Below, piece by piece: positions 1 to 7,674 of a stretch of 34,345 nt of DNA. Source of the stretch: Dehalococcoidia bacterium. Lineage in GTDB: Bacteria > Chloroflexota > Dehalococcoidia > SHYD01 > SHYC01. The stretch spans positions 1 through 34,345 of the forward strand of contig SHYC01000003.1 of NCBI GenBank assembly GCA_009693005.1. The letters run 5' to 3'. Under the pieces are notes generated by a model. It was not told the DNA's origin and did no database searches. It saw only the letters and a program-made list of their open reading frames with translations. A program made the translations under genes and the position numbers. The number at the start of each line of letters is the position of its first letter. The stretch's first letter is position 1.

Positions 1-474
1 GCCCTTATCATAGAGCAGGTCCTTCCTGAACTGGAGGAAGAGACAAACCAGCTGCTTTCCCGGATGACAGACAACCGCATGACTCTCCGCTTCCAGACCC
101 AGCGCGCGGCCAGATCAAAGAGCGACAACATCATCGAGACTTTAGACATTATTATCGGAGACGAGCTGGGCACAAGAGCTTACGAGATGTTCAGCGGCGG
201 CGAGTCCTTCAGGATCAATTTCGCCCTCAGGGTCGCGATGTCCAAGCTCCTGGCGCGTAGGTCCGGAGCGCCGCTGCCAACTCTAATAATAGACGAGGGA
301 TTTGGGTCGCAGGACGGCCAGGGGAAGCAGCGACTGGTGGAAGCCATAAATGCCATACAACCGGACTTTCAGCGCATCCTGGTCATCACCCACGTAGAAG
401 AACTAAAGGACGCCTTCCCGGTACGAATAGAGGTGTCAAAAGGGCCAGAGGGATCCGCCTACACGATGGTTTGA
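1..474 (+). CDS. sbcC: SbcC/Rad50-type SMC ATPase, C-terminal part (5' end outside window)
   Basis: The reading frame is open from base 1, so only the last 157 residues are present. They form the C-terminal ATPase lobe of an SMC/Rad50-like protein: an ABC signature (FSGGESFRINFALRVAMS), a Walker B segment with catalytic acidic residues (LIIDEGFGSQD) and a switch histidine (VITHVEEL). In the family this lobe pairs with an N-terminal Walker A lobe across a long coiled coil, and with SbcD/Mre11 it trims DNA ends and hairpins. The residues before the signature (LPELEEETNQLLSRM) look like the end of the coiled coil. SbcC is the best name, but another Rad50-like ATPase cannot be excluded because the N-terminus and any sbcD lie upstream. 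A 7-bp hairpin starts 5 bases after the stop. Confidence 0.85.
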   Translation, partial: ALIIEQVLPELEEETNQLLSRMTDNRMTLRFQTQRAARSKSDNIIETLDIIIGDELGTRAYEMFSGGESFRINFALRVAMSKLLARRSGAPLPTLIIDEGFGSQDGQGKQRLVEAINAIQPDFQRILVITHVEELKDAFPVRIEVSKGPEGSAYTMV

Positions 475-478
475 GCAG

Positions 479-498
479 CGGTCGGGTTGTTCCGACCG
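479..498 (+). terminator. Hairpin after sbcC, possible terminator
   Basis: A perfect 7-bp stem (CGGTCGG / CCGACCG) with a 6-base loop begins just after the sbcC stop. No T-run follows, so intrinsic termination is only possible, not shown. Confidence 0.35.
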
Positions 499-672
499 AC
501 TGGTGGCTTCAGAGAAGGTAGGAGAGAGGGCTTAAAGCCTTTTCATCACGCCTGTTACCTCTTGGACCAGAGGATCAAAGGGTTTCAATTTATACTTAAA
601 ACTGTAAGTAGAATTGGACCAGGAACACTGATTGATTTTGTCTTGGGAGGCCACTGGACGGTTGGATAAACG
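499..672. other. Intergenic stretch without recognised gene
   Basis: The short open frames here have no recognisable family, no good ribosome-binding site, and compete with frames on the other strand. It probably holds the promoter of the decayed antitoxin gene at 673, but no clear -35/-10 pair stands out. Confidence 0.4.
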
Positions 673-912
673 ATGAAGGCGGTAGCGGTAAAGGTTAACT
701 TTACGATCCCGGAGCAAGTGATTGAGGCATTAAAGGAACGGGTCCACGAGCAGGGGCGCAGCGCGGTTGTAGCTGAGGCCATCAGCGAATAACTAAAGCA
801 GCTTGAGCGGGAGCAACTCGTGAGAGACCTTGCTCAGGGTTGCGCGGAGAGACGAGAGGAGGACTCGGAAACTGATACTGAGTGGGAAGGTCCCCCGCTG
901 GAGGGCTGGTAA
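673..912 (+). pseudogene. Ribbon-helix-helix (CopG/MazE-like) antitoxin, broken by in-frame TAA
   Basis: The frame starts MKAVAVKVNFTIPEQVIEAL and runs to AEAISE, where a TAA stop (790-792) interrupts it. The same frame then continues without a break as LKQLEREQLVRDLAQGC and ends in EWEGPPLEGW at TAA 910-912. Joined, the two halves give about 79 residues with the usual architecture of RHH antitoxins: an N-terminal beta strand and two helices, then a charged C-terminal tail rich in Glu. In such proteins an aromatic residue (often Tyr in 'EYL') sits where the stop is, so a single TAC/TAT to TAA change would explain it. The stop codon overlaps the ATG of a toxin remnant (TAATG), the typical translational coupling of toxin-antitoxin pairs. 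It is most likely an inactivated antitoxin. A truncated 39-residue DNA-binding peptide could still be made. Confidence 0.65.
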
Positions 913-1035
913 TGACGAAAGCTTCGAGGACACAATGGTGACTCGGAGAAGAGATAGAGGAGCGAATCCATCAAAATATCGGAGATACGGTGAAATATAC
1001 GGGGTTGACCTGGAACCGGTTATTCCCTTGAAAAT
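912..1035 (+). pseudogene. MazF-like toxin remnant (N-terminal piece)
   Basis: The ATG overlaps the antitoxin stop, but the frame closes after nine codons. In another frame, bases 975-1035 encode KYRRYGEIYGVDLEPVIP, which resembles the first beta strand of MazF endoribonucleases (consensus near RRGEIWWVDLEPVIGSE). Nothing of the rest of a MazF protein follows; the homology stops where a dispersed palindromic repeat begins. The simplest reading is a frameshifted and truncated mazF, so the whole module is dead. The match is short, so confidence is moderate; the position directly behind an RHH antitoxin supports it. Confidence 0.5.
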
Positions 1036-1050
1036 AGACGCCAACTTGCC

Positions 1051-1155
1051 GTTGCCTCAGGTTCTCGAAACGTGTCCTGAGCCTCGTCGAAGGGGCACCC
1101 GCCCGTCCTAGTTCGAGAGCCTCAAGGACCGGGCTATGCCCGTTTATTCTCATCC
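1051..1155 (+). repeat. Dispersed palindromic repeat, copy 1
   Basis: The segment contains GTTGCCTCAGGTTCTCGAA, then GTCCTGAGCCTCGTCGAA (1074-1091), then the inverted partner TTCGAGAGCCTCAAGGAC (1112-1129), followed by GGGCTATGCCCG and TCTCATCC. The same arrangement, including the trailing GGGCTA...TCATCC, occurs at 11371-11453. It sits exactly at the point where the mazF remnant ends, so its arrival or expansion may have removed the rest of that gene. Confidence 0.6.
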
Positions 1156-1309
1156 TTCGGTGTGGAGACGCAAGCCCCCATGCGGGATTGGTTCGGAGAT
1201 AGGAATGGCTTGACCTACATATGGGAGTACATGTGGTAACAAATGCCTACAAAATAATTGAAGAGACTCTTCCTTTGATCGAGTAAGATAGCAAGAATAT
1301 TGGGGATTT
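1156..1309. other. Intergenic, nothing recognised
   Basis: Non-coding stretch between the repeat and the 3' end of the dedA gene. No stem with a T-run and no recognised motif was seen. Confidence 0.4.
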
Positions 1310-2062
1310 TTATGCCTTGATCTTCTTCGTAATCTCCCCTCCGGCAACTTCCTTCCCCTCATCAGGCGCAACCCCATTCGTACCAGCACCATTAACGCTT
1401 TCCGGCTGCACTTGCCCATTATTCTGTTGTCGATTACGCTTGCTAATAGGTGAGATAAAGAAGTAGTAGACTCCTATTACAACCGCAACAATCATGACTA
1501 TGATGGCGCCACCTAACTGGGAAACTCTATGGACAGTCTCCTCAATCAAGCCAAACTGTAAGCCTGCAAAGTAGCCGAGTAGCAGAAATGGTACTGCCCA
1601 CATCACAGTCCCAATAGTGGTATACAGTACAAACGAGTGGTAGTTCACCTCGAAAATCCCGGCTGCGAACGATATTACCGGCCTGAGTCCGGGGACCATC
1701 CGACCAAGTATGATCGCAAGTCCGCTGTGCCTCTGGAACCATCGCTCCAAAGTCCCCACCCTGGATGGACTGAGCCTGATGTACTTTCCGTATTTGAGAA
1801 CGACAGCGTGACCGCCATTCTTCCCCACAAAGTAGAGAAACGACGCCCCGCCCAGGCTGCCTAACTCAACGGCCACCATCGCGAGAGCTGGGTTAACGAG
1901 CCCGTTGAAGACATGATAGCCGGTAATTATCAGGATTATGTCGCCCGAGACAGGCAGGGGCAGCCCGGCTTCTTCAAGGAACACAAGCAGCAACACCGCC
2001 GCGAAGTTGTAAGTGCCAAGCAGGTTTATGATTGTACCGGGGACATCCTTCAAGAACTCCAT
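1310..2062 (-). CDS. DedA family membrane protein
   Basis: 250 residues, a little longer than the usual 200-220 because of a hydrophilic C-terminal tail rich in Asn, Gly and Lys (about residues 205-250). Hallmarks of DedA/VTT-domain proteins are present: an acidic re-entrant segment EEAGLPLPVSGD (residues 30-41) and the GRMVPGLRP motif (120-128), with several hydrophobic helices before and after. DedA proteins act in the cytoplasmic membrane; members are implicated in flipping undecaprenyl phosphate or phosphatidylethanolamine and in envelope stress tolerance. Which lipid this one handles cannot be read from sequence. It lies downstream of and co-oriented with the HemQ-like gene, but the 163-bp gap suggests its own promoter. 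The ribosome-binding site is weak. Confidence 0.9.
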   Translation of the reverse strand: MEFLKDVPGTIINLLGTYNFAAVLLLVFLEEAGLPLPVSGDIILIITGYHVFNGLVNPALAMVAVELGSLGGASFLYFVGKNGGHAVVLKYGKYIRLSPSRVGTLERWFQRHSGLAIILGRMVPGLRPVISFAAGIFEVNYHSFVLYTTIGTVMWAVPFLLLGYFAGLQFGLIEETVHRVSQLGGAIIVMIVAVVIGVYYFFISPISKRNRQQNNGQVQPESVNGAGTNGVAPDEGKEVAGGEITKKIKA

Positions 2063-2225
2063 AGGTATGGCCGCGCGCTCTCAGACGCTCCCTTCAGTGC
2101 TATCTTGATAAGAGAATACCTGTAATGAGCAAGTCGATCTAACAGGCTGGTTTTACCTCGTGCTGGCTCATCCTTCCATCTGCTTGAATTTTTAGGCCTA
2201 ATGCTGCGATGTTGTATTTCTTTTC

Positions 2226-2924
2226 TCAATAGGCCAGCGAGTCGACGATATCTTTAAGATCACTGTTTATACACGTGAATATAGGAGTATCCCTTAGGGT
2301 GTAGGAGCTGGACTCGGTATCTCTAAGCTCCATCACCAGGTCGAGGAAATCTGATGGACTGTCGGTCTCAAAGGCGAGCACGAACTCCTGGTCGTCCAGA
2401 CCATAGGAATAAGTGGTGTTGATCTTCACGGAGGGATACTTATGCCCAACCTGGAAATGCACGTTCATTATCCGCTGTCTTTCTTCCTTACTCAGAAGAT
2501 ACCAGGCCCTTGTCTTTACGAATGGGTACACGAAAAGGTACTTGGCCCCAAGTGCGACTATTCGATTCCGTGCCCCTTCCTGCCCCTCGTGCCGGTGAGA
2601 TCCCAGATACATCGACCGACGGGTCATTGCCAGGTAAGAATAGGGGGAGGACAGGTACCTGCCCAGGCCCGTGGACCTCAAGCGGCTTGCCATCTCCTGA
2701 ACAGCCTCCAGTTTGAAACCAGCGGTCCATATCAGGAAGTCGGTATCACCTCGCATACCCTGAAGATTATAAGTCCGTACCATCATATCATTGGCGAATT
2801 CCGCAACTGCTGCCTGAAACTCTTCCTTGTCGCGCTCTTTCTGCTCTTTCGGCAGCAACAGCCAAGGAGAGTCCACTTTATAGAAAGTGAACTTGACGTA
2901 CTGTCTTTGGCCTTCCTCTGACAT
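2226..2924 (-). CDS. HemQ-like coproheme decarboxylase (chlorite dismutase family)
   Basis: 232 residues. The protein shows the dimeric alpha/beta-barrel signature of the chlorite dismutase family, and in particular YPFVK followed by WYLL (Tyr133, Lys137, Trp141). This matches the reactive Tyr-x3-Lys arrangement of HemQ enzymes, which convert coproheme to heme b. A histidine in MNVHFQVGHKYP (His156) lies in the segment that supplies the proximal heme ligand in HemQ proteins, and GLDDQEFVLAFETD (175-188) is typical of the C-terminal barrel. A strong GGAGG ribosome-binding site precedes the ATG. It is divergent from hemW. HemQ activity rather than true chlorite dismutase activity is inferred from length and motif pattern. 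Confidence 0.85.
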   Translation of the reverse strand: MSEEGQRQYVKFTFYKVDSPWLLLPKEQKERDKEEFQAAVAEFANDMMVRTYNLQGMRGDTDFLIWTAGFKLEAVQEMASRLRSTGLGRYLSSPYSYLAMTRRSMYLGSHRHEGQEGARNRIVALGAKYLFVYPFVKTRAWYLLSKEERQRIMNVHFQVGHKYPSVKINTTYSYGLDDQEFVLAFETDSPSDFLDLVMELRDTESSSYTLRDTPIFTCINSDLKDIVDSLAY

Positions 2925-2976
2925 GTTACCTCCTAATCAAGGAACGAACGACACATCTTAAAATATCACATTCAGA

Positions 2977-3005
2977 ATTTTAGAGTAGTCGCCCGATTTT
3001 AGCAA
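2977..3005 (-). promoter_or_regulatory. Putative sigma-70 promoter of the HemQ-like gene
   Basis: On the minus strand TTGCTA (-35, 3005-3000) and TAAAAT (-10, 2982-2977) are separated by 17 bases. The predicted start lies about 45 bases before the GGAGG ribosome-binding site and ATG. Confidence 0.45.
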
Positions 3006-3061
3006 CAAAAGTGACCGCCAGGAGATAAGTGGAATGACAGGCCGTGTCAACTCATACAGGC

Positions 3062-3091
3062 TTGTGAGCGACTCCTTCCGAATGCTATGAT
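3062..3091 (+). promoter_or_regulatory. Putative promoter of hemW
   Basis: TTGTGA (3062-3067) and TATGAT (3086-3091) are spaced by 18 bases. A start a few bases downstream would leave only a very short leader carrying the AGGAG ribosome-binding site at 3099-3103. Confidence 0.4.
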
Positions 3092-3109
3092 CTCTCCCAG
3101 GAGTTGCCC

Positions 3110-4312
3110 GTGGAACCGCTAAGCCTGTATCTGCATATCCCCTTCTGCACCGTAAAATGCCCTTATTGCGATTTTAACACCTATTCTCGCATTGAAGGAC
3201 TTATTCCCGCATATTTGGATGCCTTCCAGAGGGAGATACGCCGCTGGGGGTCGGAGGTTGGACGCGGCTATCAGGTGCAGACGATATTCTTTGGCGGAGG
3301 TACTCCCAGCTTGCTTACCGAGGAGCAGGTGTGCTCGTTACTGGAGACCTGCCACAAATCGTTTCTCGTGGCAGAGGATACGGAGATTAGCCTGGAGGCC
3401 AATCCGGAGACCGTAACCGAGGACTACATGCGCGGGCTTCTTCAGGCCGGCGTAAACCGCTTGAGCATGGGCGCACAGAGCTTCGACGAGGCTGAGCTAA
3501 AATGGCTGGGCAGGACTCATGGCAGCGAGACCATAATCATGGCCTACGAAGCGGCCAGGGCAGCCGGCTTCGAGAACATAAGCCTGGACCTGATATACGG
3601 ACTCACAGGCCAAAGTGCATCCACCTGGGAACGCACCCTGAGAAGAGCCATCCAGCTCCGACCAGACCACCTCTCACTATATGCCCTGACCATCGAAGAG
3701 GGCACTCCCTTTGGCAGGCAAGCGGCCCGGGGCCAGTTAAAACAGCCTGATCCCGACGCGGCCGCCGATATGTACCTGCTGGCAGCAGAGGCCCTTGAGG
3801 CGGAGGGCTACACTCATTACGAGATATCCAACTGGGAGTTTGGTGGACACGCCTGCCGTCACAACACCACCTACTGGGAGGACCGCCAGTATCTTGGCTT
3901 TGGCCCCGGCGCGCATTCCTACTTCGGCGGCTATAGGTTCTCGGACATCCGGTCGCCTCGCAAATACATCGAACGACTAGACCATTCCACCGGTGCAGAC
4001 CGTGACGCGGAACAAGGCACGCCGGGACTGTCCAACGAAGAGTCCATACGCCGGCTAAGCCCCATAGACATGATGGAGCATATCGACCGCGACATGGAAA
4101 TGTCAGAGACGATGGTGCTGGGCCTCCGCCTCGTGAAGGGAGTATCGAAAGAGCGCTTCAAGACCCGGTTTGGGGCAGCCATCGAGGAGATCTACGGCGA
4201 TGTTATCGAAGAGCTTAAGTCTCTGGCCCTGCTGGAAGAGGCAGAGGGTCACGTCCGGCTGACACCACGGGGCTGGCTCCTCTCCAACGAGGCTTTTGTC
4301 CGCTTTCTGTAG
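3110..4312 (+). CDS. hemW: HemW-like radical SAM heme chaperone
   Basis: About 400 residues. The radical-SAM cluster motif is CTVKCPYCDF (Cys13, Cys17, Cys20) and is followed by FFGGGTPSLL (residues 61-69). CxxxCPYCDFN is the HemW type rather than the CxFC-C type of oxygen-independent coproporphyrinogen oxidase HemN. HemW proteins bind heme and are thought to hand it to respiratory proteins. A TTG at 3104 touches the AGGAG (3099-3103) directly; the in-frame GTG at 3110 has a 6-base spacer and was chosen as start. The C-terminal part (about 320-400) looks like the HemN_C winged-helix domain. The divergent HemQ-like gene fits a small heme locus. Confidence 0.88.
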   Translation: MEPLSLYLHIPFCTVKCPYCDFNTYSRIEGLIPAYLDAFQREIRRWGSEVGRGYQVQTIFFGGGTPSLLTEEQVCSLLETCHKSFLVAEDTEISLEANPETVTEDYMRGLLQAGVNRLSMGAQSFDEAELKWLGRTHGSETIIMAYEAARAAGFENISLDLIYGLTGQSASTWERTLRRAIQLRPDHLSLYALTIEEGTPFGRQAARGQLKQPDPDAAADMYLLAAEALEAEGYTHYEISNWEFGGHACRHNTTYWEDRQYLGFGPGAHSYFGGYRFSDIRSPRKYIERLDHSTGADRDAEQGTPGLSNEESIRRLSPIDMMEHIDRDMEMSETMVLGLRLVKGVSKERFKTRFGAAIEEIYGDVIEELKSLALLEEAEGHVRLTPRGWLLSNEAFVRFL

Positions 4313-4360
4313 TTAGACAGAAAATGCTTCCTCTCTTATTCTTAGCTCTAATTTTTGCCA

Positions 4361-4564
4361 GCCAGCGAGGATATTATTCAAGAAGCGAGGGCTACGCATA
4401 GGAGCATGGATTTGCCTGAGGACAATGTTATAGATGCCCTGGTCCTGGCAATAACCGCCAAACTCGGGTTTCAAGGACTAGAGACTCTGCCAAACATACC
4501 GTAGCGAGACTCTATAGGTCTACCAATGGAGATAGTGTATTATATGCAAAGATATACGAATTAG
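4361..4564 (+). pseudogene. DUF429 family protein remnant (C-terminal end)
   Basis: One frame reads SEDIIQEARATHRSMDLPED, then NVIDALVLAITAKLG and LETLPNIP, meets a TAG (4502-4504), and continues in the same frame as RDSIGLPMEIVYYMQRYTN before a final stop at 4562-4564. The pattern DNVIDALVLAITA ... LP..P.RD..GLPMEIVY matches the C-terminal end of DUF429 proteins (RNase H-like fold, unknown role). The frame-preserving stop (GAG to TAG would restore Glu) and the absence of the N-terminal domain indicate a decayed copy. The match is by memory of the family pattern. Confidence 0.5.
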
Positions 4565-4579
4565 GATGGAAGACGCGGT

Positions 4580-5041
4580 ATGACTTTAAGACAAGGTTAT
4601 CGAGCCGATATAGTAATCCGAAGTTCGAATGGTAGCCCGATCTGCGTGGTCGAAATAAAGAACCTAAAAAATTTATCCCGCGAGGATGCTATGGAACTAC
4701 GAAGTAATATGATAGCAGCTGCTATGCTGACAAACGTTTCTTATTCAATGATACTCTCTCAAGACAAAGGGTTTTTATGGAAGGAATCAAAACAGAAAAA
4801 ACCTAACTCACCACCATTGTTGGAATTCCCGATGGATAATGTGGTTACGCGTTATTTACCTTATATAACCAAACAAAACCGACTAAGAGAAACTGAACTT
4901 GAGTTAATAGTGCTAGGATGGCTTAGCGAACTTGTTATTGCGCCTCCAGCAGCGGAAACTGAGCCCGAGAAATCCCTTGATTCGGTTGGCTTTCGACAAG
5001 CTATAAAACGCGCGAGGATAACAGCCGAGGATGCTGTTTGA
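4580..5041 (+). CDS. PD-(D/E)XK-like nuclease-fold protein paired with PIN protein
   Basis: 153 residues. The N-terminus reads GYRADIVIRSSNG then ICVVEIKNLKNLS: Asp10, Glu25 and Lys27 fit the D...ExK core of PD-(D/E)XK nucleases, and the hydrophobic strands around them fit the fold. Later blocks are LSQDKGFLWKE, LEFPMDNVVTRYLP and RETELELIVLGWLSEL. The usual first helix before the Asp is very short, so it may be a compact or slightly truncated version. The stop overlaps the TTG start of the PIN gene by 4 bases, implying translational coupling and joint function. I do not know a characterised system with this pair. Candidates are an antitoxin-like partner, a nuclease pair in defence, or a remnant of a larger locus. 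The ribosome-binding site is weak. Confidence 0.6.
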   Translation: MTLRQGYRADIVIRSSNGSPICVVEIKNLKNLSREDAMELRSNMIAAAMLTNVSYSMILSQDKGFLWKESKQKKPNSPPLLEFPMDNVVTRYLPYITKQNRLRETELELIVLGWLSELVIAPPAAETEPEKSLDSVGFRQAIKRARITAEDAV

Positions 5042-5565
5042 TTGTATATGTAGAGTCGAATTTTGTCCTTGAGATCGCTCTTGGACAGGAGCAGGCATTA
5101 TCAGCAGAGGCTATATTATCGATGGCGGAGGATGACAGCATCGATTTGGCCTTCCCTGCTTTTGCGTTGAGTGAGCCATTTTCAACGATTACGTATCACG
5201 GAGCGGAACGGCAGAAATTGCTTAGTTCCTTGAGTCAGGAGTTGGGCCAACTGGAGCGTTCAAGAGCACATCAGGAAGTCGTATCCTTATTGCGGCCTCT
5301 ACCAATAATATTAACTGAAATTCAGAAAATGGAAACAGACCGTCTTGAGTCCACAGTCGGCCAAATGCTCAAGGTTGGTCGGGCAATCAATCTAAGCGAG
5401 ATGAGCTTTCAACAAGCATTATTATATGGGGAAGATTATAGCCTGTCGCCTCAGGACGCGATTATTTATTCTGTAATCCTTGCAGATATTAAAGAGCATC
5501 CCACTCAAGAATTGAAATGCTTTATAAGCCGAGACAAAAAAGGCTTTACCCTGCCAGCTATCTGA
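5038..5565 (+). CDS. PIN-domain protein (putative ribonuclease)
   Basis: 175 residues, starting at TTG within the overlap with the upstream gene. PIN-domain acidic positions are recognisable: VYVESNFVLEIAL (Glu6, with Asn8 as in the DTN/ESN motif), ALSEPF (Glu46), SPQDAIIYSVIL (Asp140) and FISRDKKGF (Asp166). PIN domains are Mg-dependent RNases in VapC toxins and in several other RNA-processing proteins. At 175 residues, with a long helical insertion between about 55 and 120, it is larger than a typical VapC (about 130), and the partner is not a VapB-like antitoxin. The partner's predicted nuclease fold makes this an unusual couple. Family membership is reasonably sure; the role is open. Confidence 0.72.
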   Translation: MIVYVESNFVLEIALGQEQALSAEAILSMAEDDSIDLAFPAFALSEPFSTITYHGAERQKLLSSLSQELGQLERSRAHQEVVSLLRPLPIILTEIQKMETDRLESTVGQMLKVGRAINLSEMSFQQALLYGEDYSLSPQDAIIYSVILADIKEHPTQELKCFISRDKKGFTLPAI

Positions 5566-5688
5566 TCAGAACTGAGGATTCATAACTGCCAATTCCTATA
5601 CTCCTTTGATGATGCCTTATCGTTAGTTCAACACAGAGGAGTCTAAGACCATCTATTATCTATTACACACGAGGCCCAGTTATTACGC

Positions 5689-7551
5689 ATGTACGTAATC
5701 GGCACAGCAGGACACGTGGACCACGGGAAGTCGGCGTTGGTACAAGCGCTAACGGGCATCGATCCGGACCGGCTCCGGGAGGAGAAGGAGCGGGGCATGA
5801 CCATCGACCTGGGGTTTGCCTGGCTCGCTCTGCCCAGCGGCAGGTCTGTCAGCATCGTGGACGTGCCCGGACACGAGCGGTTCATCAAGAACATGCTGGC
5901 GGGTGTGGGCGGCATAGACCTTGCCCTGCTGGTAGTGGCGGCAGATGAGGGCGTGATGCCCCAGACGGTAGAGCACCTCGCCATATTAGACCTCCTTAGA
6001 ATCCAGCAGAGCGTAATAGTGATCACCAAGAAAGACCTGGTGGACGACGAATGGCTGGGACTGATAGCCGACGACGTCAAAGAAACGGTGGAAGGCACTG
6101 TGCTGGAAGACTCGCCCATAGTATCAGTCTCCGCATATACCGGGGAAGGGCTGCCGGAGCTTGCCGCCCTCCTCGACGATCTTCTTGCCAACGCTCCAGC
6201 CAAGAAAGATATCGGCAGACCGCGTCTTCCCGTGGACCGGGTCTTCACCATAGCCGGCTTTGGCACCGTCGTCACCGGCACGCTGATAGACGGCACACTC
6301 ACGGTTGGGCAAGAGGTTGAATTACTGCCTTCTCGCATCAAGACAAGGATCAGGGGCCTACAGACCCACCGGCAGAAAGAAGAGATAGCTCTTCCCGGCA
6401 CCAGAGTGGCCGCGAACCTGACAAACGTATCTACTGATGACATATCTCGAGGCGATATCGTCACCTATCCCGGATGGCTCAGGCCCACGCAGCACATGGA
6501 TGTCAGGCTGAGGTTGCTGGAAGACGCTCCCTATCCCCTGCGCCACAACGCCGGAGTCACCTTTCACACCGGCTCCGCGGAGGCTGACGCCAGAATACGG
6601 CTGCTGGAGCAGGTAGAGGTGCTGCCTGGTGAGACCACGCTGGCCCAGCTAAGACTTAGCAGCCTTGTCGCGGTCGCCAAAGGCGACTTGTTTATCATCA
6701 GGTCCACCGAATCGACCCTGGGTGGCGGCGAGATAATAGACCCCTACCCCAAGCGCCACAGGCTCCTGCACGAAGAGACCCTTCAGCAGCTAAAAGCCCT
6801 GGAGAGCGGCTCCCGACAAGAGGTCTTGCTTGGCTTACTGCACAAGGAGGAGCCTTGCAAAGCCTCGGCTTTGAGTAGTCTGTCCGGTACGCCTGAGCAC
6901 GATCTGATGGCAACTCTGAAACTCATGACGGATGACAGCCAGTTGGTGGTACTCACTCCCGGAGAGTTAGATCACAACTCCACACTTATCTCTCATGAGG
7001 GATGGTCAAAGATAGAAGACAAGATCATTACGACCTTGGAGGGCTACCACAAGCAGCACCCCCTGCGGAGCGGCATGCCAAAGAGCGAGCTGCGGAACCG
7101 CCTCCAGCTCAACGGTCAGGCGGCAGTCGAGACCGTGGAGCGCGCCGTAAAGGGAGGGCTTATAGCTGAGGCGGGAAATCTGGTGCGTTTGCCATCCCAC
7201 AAGATCTCCCTCTCTTCGCGTCAGGAGACTCAGGTCAAGGACTTCTTGAGCGCGTTGATGGCCAGCCCCTATAGCCCGCCATCAGATATAACTTTAGACC
7301 CGGAACTGCTTGGTATGCTCACAGAAGAGGGCCAGATAGTTCGTATCTCTGACAACGTGATCTTCGCAAGGGAAGCTTACGGCCAGATGGTAAACAAGAT
7401 CACCGATGAAATAAAAACAAAGGGCAAGATCACCGTCGCCGAGGTGCGGGACATGTTCAGCACCAGCCGGAAATACGCCCTGGCCTTACTTGAACATCTC
7501 GACGACGAGAAGCTAACCCGGAGAGTGGGCGACGATAGGGTCTTGCGGTAA
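5689..7551 (+). CDS. selB: Selenocysteine-specific elongation factor SelB
   Basis: 620 residues, close to the usual 600-640. The N-terminal GTPase domain shows G1 AGHVDHGKS (residues 7-15), G3 DVPGHE (58-63) and a TKKD specificity loop (113-116), followed by EF-Tu-like beta-barrel domains with GTVVTGTL. The C-terminal region (about 380-620) has the repeated winged-helix segments that bind the SECIS hairpin of selenoprotein mRNAs. SelB brings selenocysteyl-tRNA to recoded UGA codons. No selA, selD or selenocysteine tRNA gene is seen nearby, so the rest of the pathway must be elsewhere. The ATG lacks a clear ribosome-binding site. Confidence 0.93.
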   Translation: MYVIGTAGHVDHGKSALVQALTGIDPDRLREEKERGMTIDLGFAWLALPSGRSVSIVDVPGHERFIKNMLAGVGGIDLALLVVAADEGVMPQTVEHLAILDLLRIQQSVIVITKKDLVDDEWLGLIADDVKETVEGTVLEDSPIVSVSAYTGEGLPELAALLDDLLANAPAKKDIGRPRLPVDRVFTIAGFGTVVTGTLIDGTLTVGQEVELLPSRIKTRIRGLQTHRQKEEIALPGTRVAANLTNVSTDDISRGDIVTYPGWLRPTQHMDVRLRLLEDAPYPLRHNAGVTFHTGSAEADARIRLLEQVEVLPGETTLAQLRLSSLVAVAKGDLFIIRSTESTLGGGEIIDPYPKRHRLLHEETLQQLKALESGSRQEVLLGLLHKEEPCKASALSSLSGTPEHDLMATLKLMTDDSQLVVLTPGELDHNSTLISHEGWSKIEDKIITTLEGYHKQHPLRSGMPKSELRNRLQLNGQAAVETVERAVKGGLIAEAGNLVRLPSHKISLSSRQETQVKDFLSALMASPYSPPSDITLDPELLGMLTEEGQIVRISDNVIFAREAYGQMVNKITDEIKTKGKITVAEVRDMFSTSRKYALALLEHLDDEKLTRRVGDDRVLR

Positions 7552-7674
7552 TAGACAGCTATTACAGACCTATGTTATATTTTGGAAACAGTGTATGCCT
7601 AGTAGAACATGCTGAGCATTACTACCGCCACTTATTGTCACTTAGATTTCACTTGCAAACTGGGGAGGTCAACG

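Noticed and set aside
487-669. 60-codon frame after sbcC
   Set aside because: No family pattern, no ribosome-binding site, unusual composition; overlaps equally open frames on the other strand.
830-1111. 93-codon frame over the toxin-antitoxin remnant
   Set aside because: It joins the out-of-frame antitoxin tail, the mazF scrap and the palindromic repeat; it is an accident of decay, not a gene.
5643-6464. 273-codon open frame on the minus strand
   Set aside because: It is antisense to the GTPase domain of selB, is rich in Ser/Arg/Thr as antisense frames of GC-rich genes are, and matches no family.
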